Assembly (NCBI GenBank): GCA_029101305.1
Contig: JAQXQS010000147.1
Span: forward strand, 1-58,075
Length of the DNA stretch: 58,075 nt
Source of the DNA: Clostridia bacterium
Lineage (GTDB): Bacteria > Bacillota > Clostridia > Lachnospirales > Lachnospiraceae
Direction of reading: 5' to 3'
Of the stretch, positions 18,044-27,145 are shown piece by piece. Each line of letters opens with the position of its first letter. The first letter of the stretch is position 1. The notes below the pieces were generated by a model that saw only the letters and a list, made by a program, of their open reading frames with translations, was not told where the DNA came from and did no database searches. The translations under genes and the position numbers were made by a program.

Positions 18044-18856
18044 TCAGACCTCCTTTTCCTGTGTATACTGATTTGAAATGGCGAAACCATGATCCATCGG
18101 GCCGCTTCCTGCTCCAAGATCCAGCATCGCAGACAAAGCACCGGATATATAATCTTTTGCACGCTCTACAGAAGTCTCCAGATCATAGCCCTTTGCCAAA
18201 TTGGAAGCAATAGCCGATGACAGTGTGCATCCGGTTCCATGTGTGTTCGGATTGTTGATCCGTTTTCCGCAAAACCACTGATAACTGCCATTGGCATACA
18301 ACAGATCGTTGGCATCATTTAACTGATGTCCCCCCTTGCAAAGCACTGCACACTGGTATTCTTCTGCGATCTGCTTTGCTGCAGCGATCATATCCTCTGC
18401 GCTTCTGATCTGCATACCGGTCAGTTCCTCTGCCTCGGGAATATTTGGAGTTAATACAGCTGCCAGTGGAAACAATTCCTTTTTCAATGTTCCAATGGCA
18501 TCCTCGCTGATCAGTCTCGCTCCGCTGGTGGCTACCATGACCGGATCTACCACAATGTTCTTTGCCTGATATTGTTTTAATTTTTCTGCAATGACACGGA
18601 TCAGTTCTCCATCTGATACCATGCCGATTTTTACTGCATCCGGGAAAATATCAGTAAATACACTGTCCAGCTCCTGTCCCAAGAATTCTGGTGTTGCATT
18701 CAAAATTGCTGTCACGCCGGTCGTATTCTGAGCTGTCAAAGCCGTGATCGCGCTCATGGCATATACGCCATTCGCCATCATTGTTTTGATATCAGCCTGG
18801 ATGCCGGCGCCTCCGCTGGAATCACTTCCAGCGATCGTTAATGCGGTTTTTCTCAT
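18044..18856 (-). CDS. thiD: Hydroxymethylpyrimidine/phosphomethylpyrimidine kinase ThiD
   Basis: This 270-residue ribokinase-fold enzyme phosphorylates HMP and then HMP-phosphate to give HMP-pyrophosphate for ThiE. It opens with ALTIAGSDSSGGAGIQADIK, has the pyrimidine-site segment NTTGVTAI and ends with the anion-hole motif NTHGTGCTLSSA. The start is placed at 18856, where AAAAGGAG precedes MRKTALTIAG; the frame stays open another 111 bp upstream but those residues are not ThiD-like. It is 3 bp upstream of cytX. The 292-bp leader between the HAD gene and thiD is unusually long for this otherwise tight operon. Confidence 0.95.
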   Translation of the reverse strand: MRKTALTIAGSDSSGGAGIQADIKTMMANGVYAMSAITALTAQNTTGVTAILNATPEFLGQELDSVFTDIFPDAVKIGMVSDGELIRVIAEKLKQYQAKNIVVDPVMVATSGARLISEDAIGTLKKELFPLAAVLTPNIPEAEELTGMQIRSAEDMIAAAKQIAEEYQCAVLCKGGHQLNDANDLLYANGSYQWFCGKRINNPNTHGTGCTLSSAIASNLAKGYDLETSVERAKDYISGALSAMLDLGAGSGPMDHGFAISNQYTQEKEV

Positions 18857-19148
18857 CTTTTTTCTCCTTTTCGCATATACGTTTTCTTTTGCGGGTTTAA
18901 AAAGGTATTCTGCAAAGTGTGCCGCTAAGCGGTGGTCTGCAAATTGCAGGAATGCTTTTCCAAACACTCACTAAGAGACAGAAGGTGGTGCCCCCAATCT
19001 GCCGCTGTTACTGTAAATAATACCCTGTTACCTTCATAATGCAGTGTACTACTCACAGAGGGTAATACTCCATTTATGTAACTTCAGAGCCAGACAAATT
19101 TTCATACGAAAATCCATTTATCCCTGAATAGCTACCTACTTACACAAG
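18857..19148. other. Structured leader of thiD; plus strand resembles a diverged cobalamin riboswitch
   Basis: A 292-bp gap in an otherwise overlapping operon. Read on the plus strand it follows the order and spacing of a cobalamin riboswitch: GGT near 18903, a P2-like arm, then GGTG, CTGC and ACTGTAA, a hairpin closed by ATACCCT/AGGGTAAT, and AGCCAGA at the B12-box position. The invariant GGGAA and the rest of the B12 box are not conserved, and no plus-strand gene follows. It may be a relic, an antisense RNA or a chance likeness. No TPP-riboswitch core is present on either strand here. Confidence 0.35.
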
Positions 19149-19805
19149 TTACTTCAATTTTTCAAATACACCTGGGAATTCTGCTAAATCCTTCAGGTAC
19201 ACTTCTCCGGTCTCTTTCACCCCGGCCTGGTTTGTTTCTCCATTGCCGTCATAAACACCAATGGCACGAAATCCAGCCTGCTTCGCAGTCTGAAGTGCAT
19301 ACAGGGAATCCTCGAATACCAGTGTTTCCTCTGGTCTGGTTCCCATATATTCTGCTGCCAGTCTGTAGATCAGCGGGGAATGCTTGCTTTCTCCCACCTC
19401 ACTGGTAGTATCTATTTTTTGCAAGAACTCCAGAAGTCCGTTTCGCCGAAGTGCCCTTGTCACATGCTCCCGCGGACTGGAAGTAGCCGCTGTCATCTTG
19501 ATCCCTTTCTCCTGCAAAAAAGCCAGCAGCTCCCTGGCGCCGTCTTTCGCTTTTACCTCGTAGAAGTAATAATCCTGCAGCATTTCCTGAATTCCTGCCA
19601 GTACCTCTTCTACAGACTGTTTCAGATGATACTGCTGCTTCATATATTCTGCGCCCTGTTCCATACTCATGGAAAACAACATCTCTCTTAGGTCCGGCTC
19701 TGGCTGGATTCCCTGATTTTGCAGGTATCTCGCTCCAAGATCATTCCAGATTGCCATAGAATCCAGCAACACACCGTCCAGGTCAAAAACTGCTCCCCGA
19801 ATCAT
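19149..19805 (-). CDS. HAD-superfamily phosphatase in the thiamin operon
   Basis: This 218-residue protein is of the beta-phosphoglucomutase-like HAD subfamily. Motif I is VFDLDGVLLDS with the nucleophile Asp, motif II is TAATSSPRE, a conserved Lys is in ESKHSPLIY, and motif IV is LVFEDSLYA. A helical cap lies between motifs I and II. Its ATG overlaps the thiE stop in ATGA. Within a thi operon without thiL in view, it could dephosphorylate thiamin monophosphate or a pyrimidine or thiazole phosphate. That function is inference; related HADs are promiscuous sugar phosphatases. Confidence 0.88.
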   Translation of the reverse strand: MIRGAVFDLDGVLLDSMAIWNDLGARYLQNQGIQPEPDLREMLFSMSMEQGAEYMKQQYHLKQSVEEVLAGIQEMLQDYYFYEVKAKDGARELLAFLQEKGIKMTAATSSPREHVTRALRRNGLLEFLQKIDTTSEVGESKHSPLIYRLAAEYMGTRPEETLVFEDSLYALQTAKQAGFRAIGVYDGNGETNQAGVKETGEVYLKDLAEFPGVFEKLK

Positions 19806-20443
19806 GCTTCCACCATCTTCTTTGTTTCTTCTTTCAGATCTTCTGTCGCCTTTTTAATATTCTTCTGTGCATAGATCGCACTGATAACTGCAATTCCACA
19901 GATCCCGCTTGTTTTCAGTTCTTTCACATTCTCCTGGGTTATGCCGCCAATGGCTATTACCGGAATCGATACTGCCTCGCAAATAGCCTTCAGTGTCTCA
20001 TGGGGCACTTCCACGGCATCTGCTTTAGAGCCGGTAGGAAATACAGCTCCCACCCCGAGATAATCCGCTCCTCGTTTTTCCGCCAGAACTGCCTGTTCCA
20101 CAGTCTGCGCAGATACACCAATGATCTTATCCGGTCCAAGCTTGGCCCGCACGTCGCCAGCTTCCATATCACTTTGTCCTACATGTACACCGTCTGCATT
20201 CATTGCAATCGCGATATCCACATTATCGTTGATCACAAACGGCACCTGATATTCCTTACATAACTTCTGAAGCTGCTTTGCCTCCTCCAGGAAATGTGCT
20301 TCATCCAGTTCCTTTTCCCGAAGCTGCACAAAGGTCACACCACCATCCAGGCTCTCTTTTACTACAGAATATAAGGTACGTCCATCCAGCCAGTGACGGT
20401 CCGTAACTGCATACAACAGCAGGTCTTTTTTATCGACGTTCAT
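19802..20443 (-). CDS. thiE: Thiamine-phosphate synthase ThiE
   Basis: This 213-residue TIM-barrel enzyme couples HMP-pyrophosphate and thiazole phosphate to thiamin monophosphate. Signature parts are GGVTFVQLREKELDE, the pyrophosphate/Mg site INDNVDIAIAMNADGVHVGQSD and the C-terminal phosphate loop PVIAIGGITQENVKEL. The start at 20443 is preferred because GAGGGGG precedes it and MNVDKKDLLLYAVTDR matches the family N-terminus. It overlaps thiM by 14 bp upstream and the HAD gene by 4 bp downstream. Confidence 0.96.
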   Translation of the reverse strand: MNVDKKDLLLYAVTDRHWLDGRTLYSVVKESLDGGVTFVQLREKELDEAHFLEEAKQLQKLCKEYQVPFVINDNVDIAIAMNADGVHVGQSDMEAGDVRAKLGPDKIIGVSAQTVEQAVLAEKRGADYLGVGAVFPTGSKADAVEVPHETLKAICEAVSIPVIAIGGITQENVKELKTSGICGIAVISAIYAQKNIKKATEDLKEETKKMVEA

Positions 20444-21254
20444 ACTTGGCCCCCTCATTCAGGACTGCCTCGTCCATCTGATAAATAGCATCAATAATAC
20501 GATTGCGGTATGTAGAATTCCCTTCCCATTCCTGCATATGGCTCCATCCGATTTCTCCTGCCAGTCCCATCACGCAGACTGCTGCTGCGGCTGCCTCCAG
20601 CTTCTGCTCCGGATTCGCTGTGATATAGGCTGTCATCATTCCGGACAGCTGGCATCCGGTTCCTGTGATTTTACCCATCTCCGGTCTGCCATTTCGGATC
20701 ACATAACAGTTTTCCCCATCACTGACCAGATCAATAGCCCCTGTGATTGCTATTACAGAGCCGCTTTTTTTGGCAAAATCTTTTATGAAAGCGATAGAAT
20801 TTTCCAGATTTTCTTCTGTTACGGCATCTGCCACATCTGCATCTACCCCTTTGGTTGTTCCACTTCCAAATGCAAGTGTCTTGATTTCAGAAATATTTCC
20901 GCGGATAACTGTCGGGTGCAGTTCTTCCATCAGTTTCAAAGCGGTCTCTGTACGCAGCTTCGATGCACCGGCGCCCACCGGATCCAGCAAGATCGGATGT
21001 CCCAGCTCTTTAGCACGCTTTCCTGCAAGAAACATTCCTTCGATGCTGCGCTCATTCAGGGTTCCAATATTGATATTTAACCCACCACAGATCGTTGTGA
21101 TATCTTCCACATCCTTCGGCTCATCAGACATGATCGGGCTGCCGCCACAAGCCAGCAATACATTTGCCACATCATTTACTGTTACATAATTTGTAATATT
21201 ATGCACCAGCGGTACCTGCTTTCTTACCTTTGTTAAACATTCTCCAAACATCAT
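20430..21254 (-). CDS. thiM: Hydroxyethylthiazole kinase ThiM
   Basis: This 274-residue kinase phosphorylates hydroxyethylthiazole to the ThiE substrate, a salvage step. Recognisable parts are LVHNITNYVTVNDVANVLLA, SPIMSDEPKDVEDI, LLDPVGAGASKLR, VIRGNISEI and the catalytic-loop segment ITGTGCQLSGMM. It is the first gene of the operon behind a promoter, TPP riboswitch, terminator and a structured repeat. With thiE, thiD and cytX it gives salvage of both thiamin halves; no thiC or thiG is present, so de novo synthesis is not shown here. Confidence 0.96.
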   Translation of the reverse strand: MMFGECLTKVRKQVPLVHNITNYVTVNDVANVLLACGGSPIMSDEPKDVEDITTICGGLNINIGTLNERSIEGMFLAGKRAKELGHPILLDPVGAGASKLRTETALKLMEELHPTVIRGNISEIKTLAFGSGTTKGVDADVADAVTEENLENSIAFIKDFAKKSGSVIAITGAIDLVSDGENCYVIRNGRPEMGKITGTGCQLSGMMTAYITANPEQKLEAAAAAVCVMGLAGEIGWSHMQEWEGNSTYRNRIIDAIYQMDEAVLNEGAKYERR

Positions 21255-21359
21255 TTTCCTCCTTTACCTGCTTCATAGACAATTTTGTACAAGCCTCCCA
21301 ACATGAAGAATTCACGTATTTACTTCGTAAATCGCGGCGTCTTCATATTTGAGCCAGCA

Positions 21360-21437
21360 AACTAAACGGACATGTCTGCTTACGCAGATATGTCCATGAA
21401 TGAAAGTCGATTGCTCCGCGCCTCTGGCGCTCCCACA
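21360..21437. repeat. Dispersed structured repeat, copy A
   Basis: This 78-bp block matches 31529-31606 at about 72 of 78 positions. It contains small hairpins (ATGTCTGC/GCAGATAT and GCGCC/GGCGC). It lies between the riboswitch terminator and thiM, and is continued by GGACCTTCATA as in copy B. A further nested hairpin (ATGAAGA...TCTTCAT) lies at 21302-21346. Confidence 0.8.
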
Positions 21438-21450
21438 GGACCTTCATACT

Positions 21451-21483
21451 AAAAAGCGGATATGCCACAAAGACATATCCGCT
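21451..21483 (-). terminator. Expression-platform terminator of the TPP riboswitch
   Basis: On the minus strand AGCGGATATG, a 9-base loop, CATATCCGCT, then five T. It lies just downstream of the aptamer and upstream of thiM, so TPP binding should favour termination. Confidence 0.85.
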
Positions 21484-21515
21484 CAAAATACACGTATGAA
21501 AAAAACACGTATCCG

Positions 21516-21605
21516 CTATATCCCTACGTTGGCATTATCCAAATCAGGTTACGGGTCCAGACCAAACATTCTGTTCTCAGCCTGCTTACGGCAAGCTCCC
21601 CTTTC
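21516..21605 (-). promoter_or_regulatory. TPP riboswitch controlling thiM-thiE-HAD
   Basis: On the minus strand the THI-box core is present: GGGGAGC, CTGAGA (complement of 21573-21578), GGACCCG, ACCTGATTTGGATAATGCC and AACGTAGGGA. The aptamer is followed by the terminator at 21451-21483, a transcriptional off-switch. Confidence 0.95.
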
Positions 21606-21619
21606 ATCTATTCTTGTAC

Positions 21620-21648
21620 ATTATAAGCCTGTCCAGCCCAAAATGCAA
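21620..21648 (-). promoter_or_regulatory. Promoter of the thi operon
   Basis: Minus strand TTGCAT (21648-21643), 17-bp spacer, TATAAT (21625-21620). Transcription would begin a few bases before the riboswitch. Confidence 0.8.
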
Positions 21649-21670
21649 TCTGCTTTTTTTGCGAATTTCG

Positions 21671-24600
21671 TTATTCTTCTTTTTGTACTTTTACTTTTTT
21701 CTTTTTATATTTATCAGGATTCAGCTTTTCATCTTTTGTTCTTCTCACCATTACAAAAATGCCAAGTCCAATAAGTGCTGCGATTATAACATCAACAATA
21801 ATTACTGCAACTCTCCATGGAGACATTTTATAGTAAACTTTTGCTCCTGGCGCTGTGTTATTAACCTGTGCTGAATTTGCCATCGTATACAGAGTATCTT
21901 TTATAGCTCTTCGAAGTGCTGCCACGCCTGTTGCTGTATCAATAGATGTATATTTTCCTGGGCTAAGAGTCTTATCGATCATATGCTGGTCTACTCCGGC
22001 TCTTACCATTCTGTTTACTGCAACATTGTCATTTGGACCATTTCCCTGATCATAATCAGTAATTACAAATCCCTGGAATCCCCATTCATCTCTGAGCACT
22101 GCAGTCATAAGATTGTAATCATAGCCAGAATACAAACCACCTATTCCTGACCATCCGCTTGTCATCATGTTATCACATGCGCGCATAGTTTTTGTGCTGA
22201 CTGTACCTTTATCATCAGAAATATACTTAATTGTTTTCATTGCTTCTTTTACAGGTATCTCAAATGCTTTGAGGTACAGTTCACGGATTGTCTGTTCTGT
22301 TGCCCATGCTGACGGAATCCACCAACGCTGTTCTTCCTGTTCAACCATTGCAAAGTGTTTCAGCGCACAATAAGTTCCTTTATCTCCTGCACCAGATATT
22401 ACACCAGCTGCTATCTTTCCTGAAATAATTGGATCCTCTGAATAATATTCATAGTTTCTTCCAGAGAATGGAGACCAGTGAAGATTTACCGCCGGTGCGT
22501 ACCATCCACTGCCATCAATCCAGTAATTTTCTTCTGCCACATGACTGCCCATCTCATATGCCAGATCCACATTCCATGTCTGCGCCAATGTCGTTGCGGC
22601 AGGGAAGGAACAACAGGATACCCAGTTATTACCAGAATTATCATTCAGGCCAATTCCCTGTGGACCATCATGTTCAGATGTAGCCATTTTACCAACTGCT
22701 GATAACTTTCCAGATGCATATCCATTTGCAAATAATGCTCCATTAATCTCATCGCTTTCATAGTCAAGCTGGTCTAACAGCTCGTCCCACTTTGAATCAT
22801 AGTAACTGATTCCTCTCATGTTCGATAAAGTAAGACCATTATCCTGTTTGGATTTCGGCATATCTTTTTCTGCTACATATACTTTACTACCTTCACTAGA
22901 TCCCAATACCGGATCGTTTACATCATCCCAGGTTCCTTTTCCAAGATCATATGTTGCATATCCATAATCCAGCCATGAAATCACCGTATCGCTTGCCTGC
23001 TTAGTTACATCTGTAGGTGCTGTTGGCTGAGTATTTTCCCAGTCTGCTCTTGTCAGAATTGTAACATCATTTCCAACAGATGGATCTGTCATATATTCAT
23101 TTGCGTGCTCGAATTCATTTGTTGTTGCAATAAACTCAGCTGAATCGTCTGCTTCTTTCTTCGCTGGTTCCCCAGTTGATGTTCCATCAGCGTTTAATGC
23201 TGCCTGGGCATTTTTATCATAATTGCGGATATGATCTTCATCCGATCCGTCATACCAGAAAGTATCATCAATCGTTGTAATTTTCTTTTCGATTACATCA
23301 TGACTGTTCTGACGCAAAGTAATCTCATAATCGCCTTTCTCAAGAACATATGCACCTGTTGTTCCGTTTCCATTATCATGTGTATAACAATAAGATGCCA
23401 TATCTTCTTTCGGAATACTGATCTTAACAAGCTCAGACTCCCCTGGCTGTAATTCTCCTGTCTTATCAAAGGCAATCAGATTTGCTGTTGGTTTTTCGAT
23501 TTTGTTCTCTTCATCAAACTCTGTATATGGAGCATTATAATAAATCTGCACAACATCCTTGCCGGCATATGTATCTCCTGTATTTGTTACCTTTACAGAA
23601 AGTTCAATATTATCTCCGGAATCATCATAGCTTTCAATTTTCTGATCAAAAGTAGTATAACTCATTCCATATCCAAATGGATATACAACACCATTATCAC
23701 GGTTATAATACGGATCTGTCTCTCCCGCTGGAAGATTATTGCTTGTAAAGTATCCTAAATCAGATGCTGTTTCATACCAACGGTATCCAAGGTACATTCC
23801 TTCTTCATATTCACGGAAAGGAGCCTGGAATTCTGAGCCTCCCTTAAATGCAGCTAACCATATATCTCTTGTATATGTAGCATTCTCATATACAGTGTTT
23901 CCTTCTCCGTTATTAAAATTAACAAATGTAGGAGTTTCCTGGTTATTTGCTACAAATGTATCTACTGTTCTACCAGATGGGCATACAGTACCATTTAAGA
24001 TTTTCCCAAGAGACTTGAATCCCATCGCACCAGGTGTACAAATCTGCAGAATTGCATTAACCTGGTCATCATCCTCGAGCTCCGGAATCTGCATAGCATT
24101 TGTTGAATTTATAACCACTACAACACCAGAGCAATTATCTTTTGCAAACTGAATGGTTTCTTTTTCTGCTTCTGTGAGAGCTAACTGATGAGGAGTTCCG
24201 TCCGCGTACTCCTTTGTATACAAATCTCCACCTTCTCCTGAAGCACGTCCAACGAAAACAATACCAACTGTATCTTTGCAGCTGTCTTCTAAACCTTTAT
24301 AAGTATCTGCCGGATATTCACTGATATTTACAGATGCCCCTAAAAATGCTGTCTGTCCGCCTTCTCCGCTGGCTGCTACTGGTGTAGTATCAACCGTTTC
24401 TGCTTTTTTCATGGCATCTACAACATCCGTATTTACATTCCCGAATGCCTCTGTCAGACCTTTTTCTGCTGTATATACATAGTCTGCTGTTGTATTAGTT
24501 CCACCTGAACCAGAACCGCTCATTACAGGATTTATGTAACGATAACCAAACGGGGTTACCTTGCTATCCGTAGTAAGTGGCAAAATTCCGTCATTCTTTA

Positions 24601-24889
24601 ACAGTACTTCACCTTCATCGCCAATCTGCTCTGCTATTTTCACACTATTATTCAATGCTTCTTCTGAATTCGTACTTTCAAAATCATAATAATTTGTATC
24701 CCAATCAGAAGTTCCTTTCGGTACAGTTGCTGTCTTTTTTCCTTTTCCAAGGAAGGTATCCAACGACGGTGTAAAATAATTTGTTACTGTCGTTAAAACT
24801 ACAGCAAAAATCAAAAAAATAGCCATAATGGTGCTCATTATGATTCTGAATACCTTATTACTCATTTTTAATTTCTTTTCTTTTTTCAT
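21671..24889 (-). CDS. GH3 beta-glucosidase-like enzyme with permuted domains, membrane-anchored
   Basis: This 1072-residue glycoside hydrolase has GH3 domains in reversed order. After an N-terminal transmembrane helix (about 12-35), residues from about 75 resemble the usual C-terminal GH3 domain (EGEVLLKNDGILPL). A fibronectin-III-like domain follows (YPFGYGMSYTTFDQKIESY onward). Only in the last 400 residues does the usual N-terminal catalytic barrel appear (SEHDGPQGIG, YALKHFAM-like, and FVITDYDQG with the probable nucleophile Asp). A C-terminal helix (VAVIIVDVIIAALIGLGIFVMV) and a lysine-rich tail end the protein. This permutation is known in rumen and gut Lachnospiraceae enzymes. With the adjacent GH43, 2 bp upstream, it probably trims plant glycans at the cell surface. 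Confidence 0.92.
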   Translation of the reverse strand: MKKEKKLKMSNKVFRIIMSTIMAIFLIFAVVLTTVTNYFTPSLDTFLGKGKKTATVPKGTSDWDTNYYDFESTNSEEALNNSVKIAEQIGDEGEVLLKNDGILPLTTDSKVTPFGYRYINPVMSGSGSGGTNTTADYVYTAEKGLTEAFGNVNTDVVDAMKKAETVDTTPVAASGEGGQTAFLGASVNISEYPADTYKGLEDSCKDTVGIVFVGRASGEGGDLYTKEYADGTPHQLALTEAEKETIQFAKDNCSGVVVVINSTNAMQIPELEDDDQVNAILQICTPGAMGFKSLGKILNGTVCPSGRTVDTFVANNQETPTFVNFNNGEGNTVYENATYTRDIWLAAFKGGSEFQAPFREYEEGMYLGYRWYETASDLGYFTSNNLPAGETDPYYNRDNGVVYPFGYGMSYTTFDQKIESYDDSGDNIELSVKVTNTGDTYAGKDVVQIYYNAPYTEFDEENKIEKPTANLIAFDKTGELQPGESELVKISIPKEDMASYCYTHDNGNGTTGAYVLEKGDYEITLRQNSHDVIEKKITTIDDTFWYDGSDEDHIRNYDKNAQAALNADGTSTGEPAKKEADDSAEFIATTNEFEHANEYMTDPSVGNDVTILTRADWENTQPTAPTDVTKQASDTVISWLDYGYATYDLGKGTWDDVNDPVLGSSEGSKVYVAEKDMPKSKQDNGLTLSNMRGISYYDSKWDELLDQLDYESDEINGALFANGYASGKLSAVGKMATSEHDGPQGIGLNDNSGNNWVSCCSFPAATTLAQTWNVDLAYEMGSHVAEENYWIDGSGWYAPAVNLHWSPFSGRNYEYYSEDPIISGKIAAGVISGAGDKGTYCALKHFAMVEQEEQRWWIPSAWATEQTIRELYLKAFEIPVKEAMKTIKYISDDKGTVSTKTMRACDNMMTSGWSGIGGLYSGYDYNLMTAVLRDEWGFQGFVITDYDQGNGPNDNVAVNRMVRAGVDQHMIDKTLSPGKYTSIDTATGVAALRRAIKDTLYTMANSAQVNNTAPGAKVYYKMSPWRVAVIIVDVIIAALIGLGIFVMVRRTKDEKLNPDKYKKKKVKVQKEE

Positions 24890-24891
24890 AG

Positions 24892-26352
24892 TTACTCCTT
24901 TCTCAGTTCAAATGCTTTAAAATCAATTGCTCCATTTCCACTATATTTGAAAAATATCGCATTTGAATGTTTCTCCCTTTTTTTCATTTCCTGCGCCTTT
25001 TCACTCACCACATGCCACTCATTTCCAGACTCAGAAACTCTGATCTCAGTCAACACATTGTCAAAAGTTTCATCCAATGAAATGATCATTTTGCCGTCTG
25101 CATTTCCTCTGATTTCTATTGAAACACTTCCAAGTTTCCGTATATCGAAATACTTAAATCCTGCAACCGCGCCATCTCTCATATTTGCAATGTATTGAAC
25201 CGCTGTTGCATCTCCATCTTTTTTATCTTGTGTAAAATATGGATGTTCTGATAACTTCTTTCTCGGGTTCTTTCCATCATATCTTCCGGTACCATTCTTT
25301 GACCAGAGATTACATGCAATTCGTGCCTCATACCTTCCCAGTCCGTCCAATGGTCCACCATTCAGGCCACAGCTTGTAACCTCTGCCTGAGCAAAACTTC
25401 CATCAGACCGCATCTCTATTTCCTCTGCGCATGCCTGTCTTGCATAGGAGCTTCTGTTTGTCTGTCGATGGTAAAAAATATAATACTTATCATTTAAATG
25501 CAATATACTTCCATGAGTATTTCCCAGATAGTTTTTAGCATGGTTCTCATCTGTATTTTCATTCAGGAACAGATCCCCCTGGCTGATCAGCGTTCCTCCA
25601 AATTTGAAGCCTTCGGTTGGCTTATCACTAATTGCATAACAAAGTTCATGATTATTCTTTGAGGAATACACAAAATAATATTTCCCATTATATTTTCTCA
25701 TAGAACTTGCTTCAAAAAATTCATGACCAGTAAATGCTCCAGTTCCCTCTTTTGGAAATAAAAGTTTTTCCGGGGTTTTTATCGTTATCATATCCGGTTC
25801 TAGTTCTAATACATATCCGCCTTCGAATTTTCTTTTTCCGCCTGTTACCACTCCTGGAACTGGCGTATAAAATCCTGAGTAGAGATATACCTTCCTGTCA
25901 TCATCAATAAAAATACCTGGATCAAAAGGAAATGAATCTCCTTTTTTTCGTCCCCATACCGTACCATCTTTATAATGTACATAGCCATAAAATTCATACG
26001 GTCCCTGTGGTTTATCACTTACCGCAACTCCCATGATTCCCATGAAATCAAATGCATAATACAAATAATATTTTCCATCTGGTGCCTTCGCAACATCCGG
26101 TGCAAACAAAAGCCTCATTCCCAGTTTATTTTTTGGATCCTGGTTTTTACGATAAATGATTCCCTCATATCTCCAGTCACTCAGATCCTCAACTGGTGCA
26201 GAATAGCATACATAATCATTCATACAGAACATTGGTGCTCCAAATCTGTCATGTGATCCGTATATATACACTCGGTTTCCAAACACATAGGGTTCTGCAT
26301 CTGGAATGTACTCATTCTGCGGCAAATATGGATTAAATGCCTGTCCTCTCAT
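24892..26352 (-). CDS. Glycoside hydrolase family 43 protein
   Basis: This 486-residue enzyme has the five-bladed propeller of GH43 (arabinofuranosidase/xylosidase types). The catalytic-base region is YIPDAEPYVFGNRVYIYGSHD. Blade motifs include FAPDVAKAPDGKYYLYYAF and FDPGIFIDDDRKVYLYSG, and the probable general acid lies in HEFFEASSMRKYNGKYYFVYS. A beta-sandwich of about 130 residues follows (carbohydrate-binding-like). No signal peptide is evident, so it may be cytoplasmic. It lies between the GtrA-like gene and the GH3, all closely spaced. Arabinoxylan-derived oligosaccharides are a likely substrate but not proven. Confidence 0.9.
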   Translation of the reverse strand: MRGQAFNPYLPQNEYIPDAEPYVFGNRVYIYGSHDRFGAPMFCMNDYVCYSAPVEDLSDWRYEGIIYRKNQDPKNKLGMRLLFAPDVAKAPDGKYYLYYAFDFMGIMGVAVSDKPQGPYEFYGYVHYKDGTVWGRKKGDSFPFDPGIFIDDDRKVYLYSGFYTPVPGVVTGGKRKFEGGYVLELEPDMITIKTPEKLLFPKEGTGAFTGHEFFEASSMRKYNGKYYFVYSSKNNHELCYAISDKPTEGFKFGGTLISQGDLFLNENTDENHAKNYLGNTHGSILHLNDKYYIFYHRQTNRSSYARQACAEEIEMRSDGSFAQAEVTSCGLNGGPLDGLGRYEARIACNLWSKNGTGRYDGKNPRKKLSEHPYFTQDKKDGDATAVQYIANMRDGAVAGFKYFDIRKLGSVSIEIRGNADGKMIISLDETFDNVLTEIRVSESGNEWHVVSEKAQEMKKREKHSNAIFFKYSGNGAIDFKAFELRKE

Positions 26353-26370
26353 CTCATTTTTCCTGCCTTT

Positions 26371-27054
26371 TCACTCTTTCTGCCCTTTCATTGCCTGCTC
26401 TGAAGGAAAAATAATCTTATTTACAACAAAAAAGATTACCATGGAAACTCCCCCATTCAAAACAGTTGTTCCTATATTATAAATGAAATCTGGAACAAAT
26501 TTTCCTGCTACAGCAATCCAGATACAATTGACTGAATTTACAATACAGGTCACCACGAAAAAAGCTACCATATACCATAGAATCTGTCGTCTCAGATTAC
26601 CATGGCTGCGAAATACATAATTTCTCTGAATTACAAAATTCACGCATTCGCCGATCACCATTGCCGTCATGTATGCGCAAAAATAAGGTAAACCACCATG
26701 TGCTGTGTCATACCCTATAACGTTCCATTCAAACTGCTCGCCAAACAACTGAACCTGGATTCCTGGCCATCCAAATTTGACCATTGGTAGTCTTGCAAAA
26801 AGCTTTGGCAAAAACTGAAGCATCAGATATTTAAATACGGTTATCAGGTTACATACGATCACGAATAAACCGCCCTCACGTACCCATCGGGCAACTGCTG
26901 GCCTTTCATCCGCCCACTTATTCCATTTCTCAGCTATGAAAAACCTTTTATCGTCCTTTATTTCCTGCGTTTCTTTTAGCCTCCTTCCTTCTATCCTTGA
27001 AAACGATTCTGCGCAGTTAATCATTTTCCTTTTGATGTTTGTATCATAACACAT
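26371..27054 (-). CDS. GtrA-family membrane protein
   Basis: This protein of up to 227 residues has four predicted transmembrane helices and a GtrA-like layout, with the family segment GECVNFVIQRNYVFRS between helices 2 and 3. GtrA proteins are thought to flip lipid-linked sugars or assist in cell-envelope glycan modification. It is first in the unit with GH43 and GH3, an odd partnership. The true start is uncertain: 27054 has no ribosome site, and MINCAESF 30 bases downstream has a site that is rather close. A TATGAT just upstream of that inner start could be a -10 element. Confidence 0.82.
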   Translation of the reverse strand: MCYDTNIKRKMINCAESFSRIEGRRLKETQEIKDDKRFFIAEKWNKWADERPAVARWVREGGLFVIVCNLITVFKYLMLQFLPKLFARLPMVKFGWPGIQVQLFGEQFEWNVIGYDTAHGGLPYFCAYMTAMVIGECVNFVIQRNYVFRSHGNLRRQILWYMVAFFVVTCIVNSVNCIWIAVAGKFVPDFIYNIGTTVLNGGVSMVIFFVVNKIIFPSEQAMKGQKE

Positions 27055-27145
27055 ATTTTTTTCGAATTTTCCTCATTTCAAAAATCGCATTTTTCATTTC
27101 ATATTTTGCACTCAGATTCCATAAATGGACATTAACGAAAAAATA

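Noticed and set aside
21671-24889. GH3 gene as a misassembly because its domains are reversed
   Set aside because: The reversed order is a known natural permutation in this bacterial group and the frame is continuous.
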